Shown piece by piece: positions 37,427-46,165 of a stretch of 64,000 bases of DNA. Made by a program: the position numbers and the translations under genes. Numbering within the stretch: position 1 is the stretch's first letter; every line of letters begins with the position of its first letter. Source of the stretch: Pyxidicoccus parkwaysis (GTDB taxonomy: Bacteria; Myxococcota; Myxococcia; Myxococcales; Myxococcaceae); assembly GCF_017301735.1 (NCBI RefSeq), contig NZ_CP071090.1:4764001-4828000 (forward strand), read 5' to 3'. The notes beneath the pieces are model-generated. The model saw only the letters and a list, made by a program, of their open reading frames with translations. It was not told the origin of the DNA and did no database searches.

Positions 37427-37893
37427 CAGTCCACCGGTTCCGAGCAGCACAGGCAGACAGGTTCTTCGTCGGCCTTGCCCATGGCGGTGACGGGAGGTTG
37501 CATGAGCGGTGTTGGCGGCGTGTTCTTGTCGTTGTGGAACATCAGGTCAAACGCCCTGGCAACACCCTTCCCCTCCACTTTCACGTCAAAGGAGAAGTTG
37601 GCGAACTCGGCCTTGCCCTGGGTCTTTCCCGAGACGACTCCGCCGCCAGCGGTGCCTGCCTCATCCCCCGTGCTGCTGCTGAAGTTGGAGTCCTTCAAAC
37701 ACATGGGGTTGCCTTCGACGGTAACGCTCTGACTTCCATTCGCCGTAGCGGCGGATTTCGCGATGTTCGGATAGGGAATCGGGACTGGACCGCCCGGGCT
37801 CGGCGTCTTGCAGAGGTCAGGCATCGCGACAGTTGTTCCGTTGCTGTCCTTCGTCACAACAGACATCTTGTTCACACCCACGGTGTTACCCAT
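37426..37893 (-). CDS. PAAR-like DUF4150 protein
   Basis: 155 residues beginning MGNTVGVN, with DLCKTPSPGGPVPIPYPNIA, GNPMCLKDSNF and STGDEAGTAGGGVVSGK. This is the standard signature of DUF4150 PAAR-like proteins that cap the VgrG spike of type VI secretion systems and attach effectors. A Cys-rich tail CLCCSEPVD ends the protein. GGGGGCAAG precedes the ATG. It lies 35 bases after the DUF6484 gene and is translationally coupled to the TIGR02270 fusion. Confidence 0.9.
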   Translation of the reverse strand: MGNTVGVNKMSVVTKDSNGTTVAMPDLCKTPSPGGPVPIPYPNIAKSAATANGSQSVTVEGNPMCLKDSNFSSSTGDEAGTAGGGVVSGKTQGKAEFANFSFDVKVEGKGVARAFDLMFHNDKNTPPTPLMQPPVTAMGKADEEPVCLCCSEPVD

Positions 37894-37928
37894 CTTGCCC
37901 CCTGCTCACTTGCCCCGCGGTGGCGCCA

Positions 37929-38462
37929 TCAGTTGATCTGCACCGATCCGCCCTTGATGCGCTGGGTCCCCGAGGCATTGGTTTCGACGTAGGTCCCTTT
38001 GATGACGACCTCGCCGCTGCGATACAGGGTGATGCTGGCCTGACCGCACTGAAGGACAATCTCGTCCTTGCCCTCGATGACGACCCGCTTGCCGTCCACA
38101 TGAGTAGTCAGCGACTGCCGTGGTTCCGGGGCACGAAGCGTGGCCTCCAACGCGGCGTCCATGAGTGGCGTGGCGCTTCGCACCTGCTCCATGCCCACAA
38201 CAAGGGGCAAGCGAGGGTCGCCATTTTCGAAGAGCAACACCGCACGTCGTCGCGTGGTGATGGAGTCCCTCAATTCCTCGGGCGTGAGTGCAATGGCTCG
38301 TCGAGCTACCAACGGGCCCGCGCGGTTGCCTTCGTAGTCCACCAGCAAGCGCCCCTCTCCGTCGCTACCCATGAGCCAACCCAGCCGGGTTCCCCAAATG
38401 GATACCTGCTGCTCACTGGGCTCCAGAGGCATTGTCGCGGATGGATTCGTCGGTAACGTCAT
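37929..38462 (-). CDS. DUF6484 protein with VgrG-tail-like C-terminus
   Basis: 177 residues from the ATG at 38462, which has AGGTGG 7 bases upstream; ATG at 38468 and TTG at 38489 are alternatives. The middle segment (LLVDYEGNRAGPLVARRAI) fits DUF6484. The C-terminus ITLYRSGEVVIKGTYVETNA with RIKGGSVQIN is the beta-helix end seen on VgrG spikes. It is the first gene of the cassette, so it probably seats the PAAR-like protein or effector on a VgrG trimer. No vgrG gene is present in the window. Confidence 0.82.
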   Translation of the reverse strand: MTLPTNPSATMPLEPSEQQVSIWGTRLGWLMGSDGEGRLLVDYEGNRAGPLVARRAIALTPEELRDSITTRRRAVLLFENGDPRLPLVVGMEQVRSATPLMDAALEATLRAPEPRQSLTTHVDGKRVVIEGKDEIVLQCGQASITLYRSGEVVIKGTYVETNASGTQRIKGGSVQIN

Positions 38463-39018
38463 GGTCATCCCACCTCTCGCCTGCTCCAAGCGAGCGTCGG
38501 TCGTGCCGTTGAAGAGCCATGCGGCTGTTCCTCTTCAGTCGCAGTGTCACTGGGTCAGTCTCGCGTATGAACTGCACTTGAGTCTGAGAGCGACTGGCAA
38601 TTCCGCGCCTCGGGGCAATGCATGGCACCCCAGATGCTCCCGCCAGTCTTTCACTTAACACCAACTCGATGGGTCTAAATTGACGCAGCCACTGGGGTTG
38701 TGTAGCCCCTGCCGCTCCACTCAATGCATCTCATGCATTGCACATATAAATCGAATGCGTTGGAGGAATTGCCCTCGAACCCACGCAGTACGTGCCGGCG
38801 CGAATCACCTCATCACCTCCGAGGCCCAGGCGCGGCTCAGGCTCGGTGCGGGGTTCGGTGCAGTGGTCACCGCAAGAAAGAACGTGCTCGCGCACTACTG
38901 AAATCAGGCTGCAGGTGCTCCAGCCGGCGGTACCTCAGCTCGCGGGCCACGCTGTACTCGCTCTATGAGGCCCTGGGCGGCCGCGTGCCGCTGGAGGAGT
39001 TGCTGGAGGTAGCCCCTA
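38463..39018. other. Spacer upstream of the effector cassette, AT-richer and partly decayed
   Basis: No intact gene is supported. There is a perfect inverted repeat CAATGCAT-CTC-ATGCATTG (38722-38740) followed by an AT-rich patch containing ACATATAAAT; together these may hold the promoter or operator of the effector cassette, 260 bases downstream. A plus-strand stretch near 38930-39005 reads YLSSRATLYSLYEALGG, then a frameshift; it could be a gene remnant, but I cannot identify it. Local base composition is lower in GC than the neighbours, as often seen in acquired DNA. Confidence 0.4.
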
Positions 39019-39132
39019 TCTCCTGCGGCTGGAGCGTGAGGCCCCGGTGACGCGCGAGCTGTTGAGCCAGGCGAGGGGCTCATCATCGAAGCGCAACAGA
39101 TTTCCCTCCAGGTCCCTCACGCTGAAGGGCGG
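39019..39132 (-). pseudogene. C-terminal remnant of a VOC/glyoxalase-family protein
   Basis: One minus-strand frame reads PPFSVRDLEGNLLRFDDEP and runs on to a stop near 39019. VRDxxGNLLRF is the final metal-ligand strand of glyoxalase/bleomycin-resistance-like proteins. No N-terminal portion is found upstream, where the Sel1-repeat gene ends instead. It is a short decayed fragment. Confidence 0.45.
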
Positions 39133-39135
39133 GGC

Positions 39136-41125
39136 TCACCACGCGCCTGCTTCTGCGAGCTCCGTGTAGAAGGTCAGCTCCTCCGTGGAGACCCGGTCGA
39201 GCCACTCCGCGGTGAACGCGGACAGTGGCCAGCTCCCCATCGCTCCCAGGGTGTCGACACCGCCGTAGAAGCGCCGGCCACGCGCCATCAGCTCCGATGC
39301 GGCCTTCGCATCCTGCTCGCTGCCAATCATCGCCGCGCCCCGCTTCGTCACGCTGGCGCCCTGAAAGACGTGCACCATCCAGCCGCCCTCGGAGATGCGT
39401 TTCCCAAGTGCCACCAGGGCCCGTCCGAGACGCTGACGGAGCTCGGGCTCCGCGGTCTTCGCCTGCTCCTCCCAGGTCTTCGCCGCTTCGGTGTAGCGCG
39501 GCCCGAGGAGCACGGAAATCGATGCGCTGAAGGCCGGTGCACGGTCCTCGCCGGCCTGGTCCTGGACGGTGCGGAAGGCGTCATACACCTCGCGCAGAGG
39601 CGGTTGGAAACGCAGCGCCACCATGGCTTCGAGCCGATCCACGAGCTGCTCCGTGAGCGGAGGCCCCTCCTTCGTGGGACCCAGCGTCGCCCAGAGCTTG
39701 AAGAAGAGGTTGTCCGGATGCTCTTCCGCGAGACGTGCCAGGTGACGCTCGGCGATGGGCCAGGCCTTCTTGCGCTGCGCCTCCGTCAGGGCAGGCCGGG
39801 TGAGGACCTCCAGCGCCGCGAGGCGCACCGCGAGGCGAGCATCCTCCACCCGGGTAATGGCCTGGGCCAGCATCCCATCACTCACCGGAGCCGTCGCGAG
39901 TGGCGCGAGAGTGTCGCTGTACTCCTGAAGGAAGCCATTCACCGCGTCCATCTCCGGCGATGGCGAGCGCCGCTCACGGGGCGTACCGCAATTACCCCAG
40001 TCATGCTCCAGCTCCCGGGTCGACGGAAGGAAGAAGGACCCGCGCAGGTCCGGCCGGCCCTCCGCGACCCAGGCACGCGTCATTGCCGGGGTCCAACTCT
40101 TCACGCCGGCCTTGCGAGCCTCGACGAGACGGCCGAGCACCCGCACCGCCGGGGCATCCGGCAGCCCCGACATCAACTCCCGCGCGCGCTCCAACTCACC
40201 GGCATCGAGCGCGAGACAGGCCCGGACGAAGGCCACCTTCCGCTTCAGCTCCGGAGCGGAGCCCTCCACCCGGCGCAGCAGCTCCTCGGCCCGGCCCTTC
40301 CGGCCAAACCTCGCGGCCTCGATGGCGGCCTGGAGCTCGACGTGCTCGAGGTTCTTCACCGCCCCGTTCTGGTCCAGGATGCTTTCCTCCCCGGAGTGAC
40401 GCGAGGCCAGCCACTCGCACGAAGCCGCGTCTCCCTTCTTGCAGGCGGCGCGATACCGAACCATCGCCTGAAGCATGTCCGCCACCGGAACCCCACGCGC
40501 GCACTGCCAGGCCTGGGCCTCGCGCCGGCACGCCAGCACGTCCCCCGCCTCGCAGGCACGGACGAAGAGCTGGAGCGCTTGTTCCCCGTCCGCCTTGCCC
40601 GCGCCCGAGTCGAAGGACCGCATCCACCCCAGGTTCGTGCAGGCTCGCGCCCAGTCCTGGTCGCAGGCTCGCTGGTACAGGGAGGCCGCACGCGCCTTGT
40701 CGAGCTCCACGCCCTGCCCAATCTCGTACAGCGAGGCCAGCGCGGAGCACGCCCGCGCTGCCGGTGTCGCAGGTGGCCTGGAAAAGCGCCGCGGCACGGG
40801 GCTCGTCCTTTCCCACTCCGGTGCCTGCCAGCAGCAGCAGGCCCTGCTCGACACACCCGTCCGCATGCCCTCCGGCACAGGCCTTGTCGAAGTGCGCGAA
40901 CGCACGGGCCTCGTCCTTGTCCACTCCGGTGCCGTGCAACCAGGCAAACCCAAGCTCGGTGCAGCTCGCGGCCGACCCCTCTTCGCACTTTCCTTCCAGG
41001 TCGGCCTGGCGCGAGCCGTTGCTCGGCGAGCGGAGGGCCGGCGTCATCGCTACCGCGGTGACGGCACCACACAGCATCGCCCCACGACCACCGAATGCGT
41101 GACAGTCATGGGCGCACAATGACAT
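39136..41125 (-). pseudogene. Sel1-repeat protein gene with a frameshift
   Basis: Two frames must be joined to read one protein of about 650-660 residues. From the 5' end (ATG at 41077 or 41125) the sequence shows Cys-containing Sel1-like repeats (CTELGFAWLHGTGVDKDEA, CVEQGLLLLAGTGVGKDE, FQATCDTGS). At about 40752-40760 the frame must skip one base, after which the next repeat continues (ACSALASLYEIGQGVELDKA) and the remaining protein runs to 39136. The change lies in a GC run (GCGCGGG on the minus strand), so it may be a real mutation, a phase-variable tract or a sequencing error. Sel1 repeats mediate protein contacts. The C-terminal half is helical and unassigned. Confidence 0.75.
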
Positions 41126-41149
41126 CCACTGCGGGCGATGGGTAGAGGC

Positions 41150-42124
41150 TCACTCCAGGTAGCCTGAACGCTGGATGAAGGCCTTCACGGCCGCGACGTC
41201 GGCGTAGTCCAATTCAATCATTTCCCGGATGGCGGCGCGCTTGTCGGCAGCCTTCTCATAGAAGCCCTTCGCAATCTCATACCCGACGTAGTAGCCGACG
41301 TCCGACACGCCGAAGCGGTTGTTGCTGCTGTTGTAGAACCAGTCGCCCCATTTGGTGCCGTCCATCTGCGCCACGAAGTGCTCGCGAATCTCGGCTGCGT
41401 GCGCCGGGCCGTAGCGATACAGCTCCAGCGCCGGCCGCTTGCCGGTGACCTGCTCCGCGACGAGCTCAGCCACGCCCTCGTACACGGTCCGCGCGGCGAG
41501 CACGTCCGACGAGTCCCGCTGCTGCGTGTGGACATACTCGTGGATGTTGTTCTGACCATTGTTGGCGAAGGGCCGCGTCGCGAAGAACGCACCCAGGCGG
41601 GTGCGCATCGGCTCGGGCAATTCGGACACGTCCACCGTCTCGTCAGTCAGCGAGATTTCAGCGCCGATGAGCACCATGCGGCCCGTGGTCGTCCCACCCG
41701 TCAGCAGCGCGCCGATGGCGTAGGTGATGGTGGCGGGCTGGAGCTGAGGGTAGAGCCGCCGGAAGGCCGCCACGTCCTGCTCCAGGGTCGTCGCGGCGTC
41801 CCGGGCCCGCGCCGTCAGGGGCCGAACCGACGCCCAGAACTTCGGATAGCGGGTGATGGCCTCGGCATAGGACTGCGCCGTGTACCTGCGCGCAGCCATC
41901 AGCGCGTGCAGCCCCGGCGTCCCCGGGTCGATGTAGAGCCGCTGGATGATGGCGGCGCGCTCCGCCACGTCGTCGGTCTTCAACGCCTCGTCATGGGCGG
42001 CCCAGAAGCGGTCGATGTCCTGCGTCGACACGGCCTGCGCGGGCGCGGGCCCGGACGAGGTGGAGGGTGCCGTGGCCGCGCACCCCGCCAGGAAGACCGC
42101 CAGCAATACAGATTTCCCGTGCAT
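41150..42124 (-). CDS. HExxH-type metallopeptidase-like lipoprotein
   Basis: 324 residues. The lipoprotein signal ends at FLAGC. The body has NIHEYVHTQQ, an HExxH zinc motif, and a second acidic element VYEGVAELVAEQVTG, as in DUF2268/GldB-like putative zinc peptidases. The C-terminal YYVGYEIAKGFYEKAADK fits that group. It is likely a periplasmic membrane-bound hydrolase. GGAG stands 6 bases before the ATG, but the whole Shine-Dalgarno lies in the 3' arm of a perfect 10 bp hairpin (42131-42156). The gene follows formaldehyde dehydrogenase by 78 bases on the same strand. Confidence 0.85.
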   Translation of the reverse strand: MHGKSVLLAVFLAGCAATAPSTSSGPAPAQAVSTQDIDRFWAAHDEALKTDDVAERAAIIQRLYIDPGTPGLHALMAARRYTAQSYAEAITRYPKFWASVRPLTARARDAATTLEQDVAAFRRLYPQLQPATITYAIGALLTGGTTTGRMVLIGAEISLTDETVDVSELPEPMRTRLGAFFATRPFANNGQNNIHEYVHTQQRDSSDVLAARTVYEGVAELVAEQVTGKRPALELYRYGPAHAAEIREHFVAQMDGTKWGDWFYNSSNNRFGVSDVGYYVGYEIAKGFYEKAADKRAAIREMIELDYADVAAVKAFIQRSGYLE

Positions 42125-42130
42125 GCATCT

Positions 42131-42156
42131 CTCCGTGAGCGTGAGTGCTCACGGAG
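42131..42156 (-). promoter_or_regulatory. Hairpin covering the ribosome binding site of the HExxH lipoprotein
   Basis: CTCCGTGAGC, a 6-base loop GTGAGT, then GCTCACGGAG: a perfect 10 bp stem. In the minus-strand mRNA the GGAG Shine-Dalgarno is the end of the 3' arm, 6 bases from the AUG. It may instead or also serve as the terminator of the upstream dehydrogenase gene, but no T-tract follows. Confidence 0.55.
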
Positions 42157-42202
42157 GTTTCATCATGTCCCGGGCCGTCGCTCAATCGAGCCACGAGAGC
42201 CA

Positions 42203-43402
42203 CTACGCGGCCTTCTTCACCATCCCGTGCGGGTCGAGGACGAACTTGCGCGCCACGCCCGTGTCGAACTCGTGGTAGCCGCGCGCCGCCTCATCGAGCG
42301 GAATGACGGTCGCGTTGACAATCTTCGCGATGGGCAGCCGGCCATGGAGGATGGCCTGCATGAGCTGGCGGTTGTAGCGTAACACCGGCGTCTGGCCCGT
42401 GTAGAGCCGGTGGGACTTCGCCCAGCCCAGGCCGAAGCGCATGCGCAGGTTGCCTTGCTTCGCGGCCTCGTCCTTCGAGCCCGGGTCCTCCGTCACGTAG
42501 AGTCCGGGGATGCCGATGGCGCCACCCGCGCGCGTAATCGCCATCAGCGAGTTGAGCACCGTGGCCGGCGCCTCCGTCGAGTGCTGCGCGCCATGACCGC
42601 GCGCCTCGAAGCCCACCGCGTCCACGGACGCGTCCACCTCCGGCACGCCGATGACGGCTTCAATCAGCTCCTCCAGCTTGTCGCTCTTCGTGAGGTCGAT
42701 GGGCTCGAAGCCCACGGACTTCGCGTGCTTCAGCCGCTCCGCGTTCATGTCGCCAATCATCACCACCGCCGCGCCCAGTATCTGCGCCGACGCCGCGGCG
42801 GCGAGGCCCACCGGCCCCGCGCCGGCGATGTACACCGTGGAGCCCACCCCCACGCCCGCGCACACCGCGCCGTGGAAGCCCGTCGGGAGGATGTCCGACA
42901 GCATGGTGAGGTCCTGAATCTTCTCCATCGCACGCGCCTTGTCGGGGAAGCGGATGAGGTTGAAGTCCGCGTACGGCACCAGGACGTACTGCGCCTGACC
43001 GCCCACCCAGCCGCCCATGTCCACGTAGCCGTAGGCCCCGCCGGCCCGGGCCTCGTTGACGTTGAGGCACACGCCCGTCTGTTCCTCACGGCACGTGCGG
43101 CAGCGGCCACAGGCGACGTTGAAGGGCACGGTGACGAGGTCGCCGATGTTCAGGTACTCGACGTCCTTGCCCTTCTCGATGATTTCCCCGGTGATTTCGT
43201 GCCCGAGCACCAGCCCCTTGGGCGCCGTGGTGCGGCCGCGCACCATGTGCTGGTCCGAGCCGCAGATGTTGGTGGAGACCACCTTGAGGATGACGCCGTG
43301 CTCGATGGGCTTCCCCTTGGGGTTCACCATCTTCGGGTAGTCGATGGATTGCACCTCCACCTTGCCGGGACCGAGATAGACAACGCCGCGATTGCTGGCC
43401 AT
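42203..43402 (-). CDS. fdhA: Glutathione-independent formaldehyde dehydrogenase
   Basis: 399 residues of the zinc-dependent medium-chain dehydrogenase superfamily. Catalytic zinc ligands are Cys47 (STNICGSDQHMVRG) and His68-Glu69 (GHEITGE). The structural zinc site is Cys98, Cys101, Cys104 and Cys112, and the NAD site is GAGPVGLAAAA. The N-terminus ASNRGVVYLGPGKVEV and the GSDQHMVRG segment are typical of the Pseudomonas-type enzyme that dismutates or oxidises formaldehyde without glutathione. The start at 43402 is supported by GGAGG 9 bases upstream. The upstream 220 bases contain a GGAGGC-TC-GCCTCC palindrome (43458-43471) that may be an operator. Confidence 0.93.
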   Translation of the reverse strand: MASNRGVVYLGPGKVEVQSIDYPKMVNPKGKPIEHGVILKVVSTNICGSDQHMVRGRTTAPKGLVLGHEITGEIIEKGKDVEYLNIGDLVTVPFNVACGRCRTCREEQTGVCLNVNEARAGGAYGYVDMGGWVGGQAQYVLVPYADFNLIRFPDKARAMEKIQDLTMLSDILPTGFHGAVCAGVGVGSTVYIAGAGPVGLAAAASAQILGAAVVMIGDMNAERLKHAKSVGFEPIDLTKSDKLEELIEAVIGVPEVDASVDAVGFEARGHGAQHSTEAPATVLNSLMAITRAGGAIGIPGLYVTEDPGSKDEAAKQGNLRMRFGLGWAKSHRLYTGQTPVLRYNRQLMQAILHGRLPIAKIVNATVIPLDEAARGYHEFDTGVARKFVLDPHGMVKKAA

Positions 43403-43623
43403 GGACGGAATCCTCCCCGCGCACAAGCTGGCGACCGCCGCCGGCTCCGGCACGCGAGGAGGCTCGCCTCCCTGCTCCGTGACGCTCTGCTGCCCACGGA
43501 GCGAGGCAGGCACCGTGCGCGGCGCGGGCCGCCCGTCCCTCCCCGTGGAGTCATACCGATGCGCTCAGCAGCACCGTGAAGCCAGGGCCTGCCCGACGCC
43601 GCCCTGGCCTCCCAGGTGCCCGC

Positions 43624-45375
43624 TCAGTTCGACCAGACCTGCGACGGGCGGATGTACGCAGTCGTGTAGGTCTGATCGCCACCGCCCGGGCCGCCGCTGG
43701 TGTTCACCCCGAAAGGATCATTCACGATCCACTTGCCGTCGGTGGTGTAGCCCTTGATGAGGATGATGTGCCCGGCGGACGTCATCCCGCCGCTCGCCGC
43801 GACGAGCTGCCCGCGGTTCAGCTCGCCCTTGATCCACGTCTCATCCCAGCCGTGCTGCTGAGCCCAGCCCGTGTGCCGGTTGAGATAGCTCAACAGGTCC
43901 GCCCACACCGCGCCGCAGCACGCGCTGTAGACCCAGCCATGCGCACCCGCCCAGGCGCCGGCGCCCGAATAGTCGGGCTCCGTGTAGCTGAACGTCGTCC
44001 CGTTGTACGAGTACGAGTCCGTGAGGTAGCGGCCATAGGGCGAGTAGTGATTGCCGCCGTAGTTCACCCAGATGCCCCACTCGCTGAGCTGGTACGACGC
44101 CATCGTCATCACCGCGCTCGTCGGGCCGCACGAGCCGCGCCCGTCGAAGTTGTCGCGCGTGTCATAGACCTGGTTGATCTGGATGGCCCGGTTGGTCAGC
44201 CCCTGGATGAGCGATTGAGCGTCCGCCTCCGGCTTCAGCAGGCTCGAAGCCCGGAGCTCCGACTCCGTCCCGGCGCGGATGGGTGCGCTGTCCAGCGTCG
44301 CCACGCCCTCGCGCTCCGAGCCGAAGCGCAGCACGCCGCCCTCCACGCCCAGCAGGTCCGCGCTGGGGATTCCGTCCACCACGCGCGTCGCCTTGCCGCC
44401 CGCCACGTCGGCGACGAAGACGCCGGTGCCACGGGCCTGCTCCGCGGCCGCGGCCTCGCGGTTGGCCACAATCGCCGTCTTGTTGGGGCACGCCTGGACG
44501 GCATAGGCCACCTGGCTCCCATCCGGGCTCCAGGCCGCGGCGCGGTACAGCTCGCCAGTCGTCGGCCGGAAGGACTGGACGACGTAGCCGTCGGTGGTGG
44601 CGAGCCGCAGCTCGCTGTCTCCGATGCAGAGCTGGTGGCCGGAGCGGATGTAGCTGACCCGGTCCTCGCCGTTGACGCGGACGAGTCGGATGTCGCTGTA
44701 GCGCTCGCTCGACACCAGCCCGCTGCCCAGGATGGCCGTCGCCTCGCCCGTGGCGGTGCTCATGCGGACGAGGGACGCCGCGTACGCGCCGTCATCCTGG
44801 CGGTCCGGGTACACGACGGCGAACAGCGAGCGGCCGTCCGAGCTGAAGCCGAGCAACTCCACCTTCCGGCCGCGCAGCTCGCCCAGCGGACGCCCCAGGG
44901 ACGTCGTCGTGCCGAGCCGCACCGAGGCACCGTCGCGCGTCGCCACGGCGTACGCCAGCCGCGTGCCCTGGCGCGAGAAGACGGCCGAAGTCACCGGGCC
45001 CTCGAAGTACGTGCGAAGCGCGCCGCTCACCACGTCGAGGAGCAGCAGGCTCGGACCGTGGTGGGTGTCATGGTCCGGGATGAGCGCCGCCGTCGAGCCG
45101 TCCGGACTCACCGCCGAGAACAGCGTGCTCGACAGCGCGCGGATGGGAACCCACGCGCGCTCCACCCCATCCACGGAGACCCGGTAGCCGCTGCCGTCGC
45201 GCACGGTGCTGAGCCGCGCATCGCGAGCAGACGCCTGGGGCTTGCCGGTCACGTCGCTGTCTGTCTTTTCCTCCGCGAGCGGCGCGGGAGCACGGGACTC
45301 CCACTCCTCACCGCAGCCCAGCAATGACAACGTGACGAGGGCCAATACAGTGCGACCCATGTTTTTCACGAGCAT
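43624..45375 (-). CDS. C39-like cysteine peptidase lipoprotein with beta-propeller
   Basis: 583 residues from the ATG at 45375 (ATG at 45381 is two codons upstream; AGGGGAG is better spaced for the inner start). The lipoprotein signal ends at LSLLGC. Residues about 60-370 contain TolB/WD-like strands (FSAVSPDGSTAALIPD, AAWSPDGSQVAYAV). The C-terminal 190 residues form a C39-like papain fold: Cys in GRGSCGPTSAVM, His in SAGHIILIKGY and Asp in WIVNDPFG. It is probably anchored in the envelope, with the propeller recognising or shielding the substrate. A CTCATC-N5-GATGAG hairpin (45393-45409) lies just upstream of the ribosome binding site. Confidence 0.88.
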   Translation of the reverse strand: MLVKNMGRTVLALVTLSLLGCGEEWESRAPAPLAEEKTDSDVTGKPQASARDARLSTVRDGSGYRVSVDGVERAWVPIRALSSTLFSAVSPDGSTAALIPDHDTHHGPSLLLLDVVSGALRTYFEGPVTSAVFSRQGTRLAYAVATRDGASVRLGTTTSLGRPLGELRGRKVELLGFSSDGRSLFAVVYPDRQDDGAYAASLVRMSTATGEATAILGSGLVSSERYSDIRLVRVNGEDRVSYIRSGHQLCIGDSELRLATTDGYVVQSFRPTTGELYRAAAWSPDGSQVAYAVQACPNKTAIVANREAAAAEQARGTGVFVADVAGGKATRVVDGIPSADLLGVEGGVLRFGSEREGVATLDSAPIRAGTESELRASSLLKPEADAQSLIQGLTNRAIQINQVYDTRDNFDGRGSCGPTSAVMTMASYQLSEWGIWVNYGGNHYSPYGRYLTDSYSYNGTTFSYTEPDYSGAGAWAGAHGWVYSACCGAVWADLLSYLNRHTGWAQQHGWDETWIKGELNRGQLVAASGGMTSAGHIILIKGYTTDGKWIVNDPFGVNTSGGPGGGDQTYTTAYIRPSQVWSN

Positions 45376-45666
45376 GGCCATTTCTCCCCTGGCTCATCGC
45401 AATGATGAGTCAGAGCAGTTAAAACGAGAATAGCCTCCAATACAAGATAGGGCGGCCTGTGCTGTGAATGGGGAATGCTCGCGTGAGGGTGTATGGCTTT
45501 CGTGTGACGTGCTGCCTTCCCGGGTGCAGGGGCGTGCCGGGCCAGGCGCCTGCCGGGGCAGGTGGAATGTTGAGCGGTGGAAACACGCCGCGCTCGTGTC
45601 CGGGAGCCGACTATCGGATTCTCGGAATGAGATTCGCGCATCTGCTCTCAGGCAATCATTCCAGCC

Positions 45667-46026
45667 ATGCAATCCACCCCCGAGCAGTTCGACCGACGTT
45701 CCTTCCCTCGCCTCCAGGCGCCCCTGTACTCGCGGCCCGCGCGGCTGAGCTACGGCACGAAGCGGCAGGTGCTGGATGTCAGCCGGAGCGGTGCTCGCAT
45801 CTACTCCGACGAGTTCCACGCGGAGGGCAGCACGCTGGAGCTGGAGCTCTTCCTGGCGAGCGGGGGCTCGCTGGAGTGCAACGCGCGCGTGGTGTGGACG
45901 ACGAAGCTGACGCCGGGCTCCGTGGCCCGCTACGAGGTGGGGCTCGCCTTCCTGGACCCGCCCCCCGCCCTGTGGAGCCAGCTCCAGCCCCTGCTCGTCC
46001 CCGACGACGCGACGGAGCGCTCCTGA
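45667..46026 (+). CDS. PilZ-domain protein
   Basis: 119 residues, a single PilZ domain. The cyclic-di-GMP-binding elements are both present: RRSFPR near residues 10-15 (RxxxR) and DVSRSGAR (D/NxSxxG) near 38-45. It should bind c-di-GMP and act as a small receptor in motility or matrix control. No strong Shine-Dalgarno is seen. An inverted repeat GGAATGA/TCATTCC (45624-45630, 45656-45662) ends 4 bases before the ATG and could affect initiation. It is 139 bases upstream of the response regulator on the same strand. Confidence 0.88.
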   Translation: MQSTPEQFDRRSFPRLQAPLYSRPARLSYGTKRQVLDVSRSGARIYSDEFHAEGSTLELELFLASGGSLECNARVVWTTKLTPGSVARYEVGLAFLDPPPALWSQLQPLLVPDDATERS

Positions 46027-46165
46027 GCTGGCGGCGCGGAATGACTGGCGTGTGAGGGCAATGCCAGACACCGACACACCCGGGGTATGCGTGGGATGCC
46101 CGTCCGGCCGAGGGGGCCCCGCCTTGCTGGTGTCACACGGCTGGACGTGGGATAACCGGGTGCCG

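Noticed and set aside
38413..38724. 103-codon minus-strand frame from a TTG upstream of and overlapping the DUF6484 gene
   Set aside because: It has no ribosome site or recognisable motif and overlaps the better-supported DUF6484 start.
38916..39010. Plus-strand fragment reading YLSSRATLYSLYEALGG
   Set aside because: It looks like real protein sequence, but it is short, frameshifted and overlaps the VOC remnant region; I could not assign it, so it is only mentioned under the spacer.
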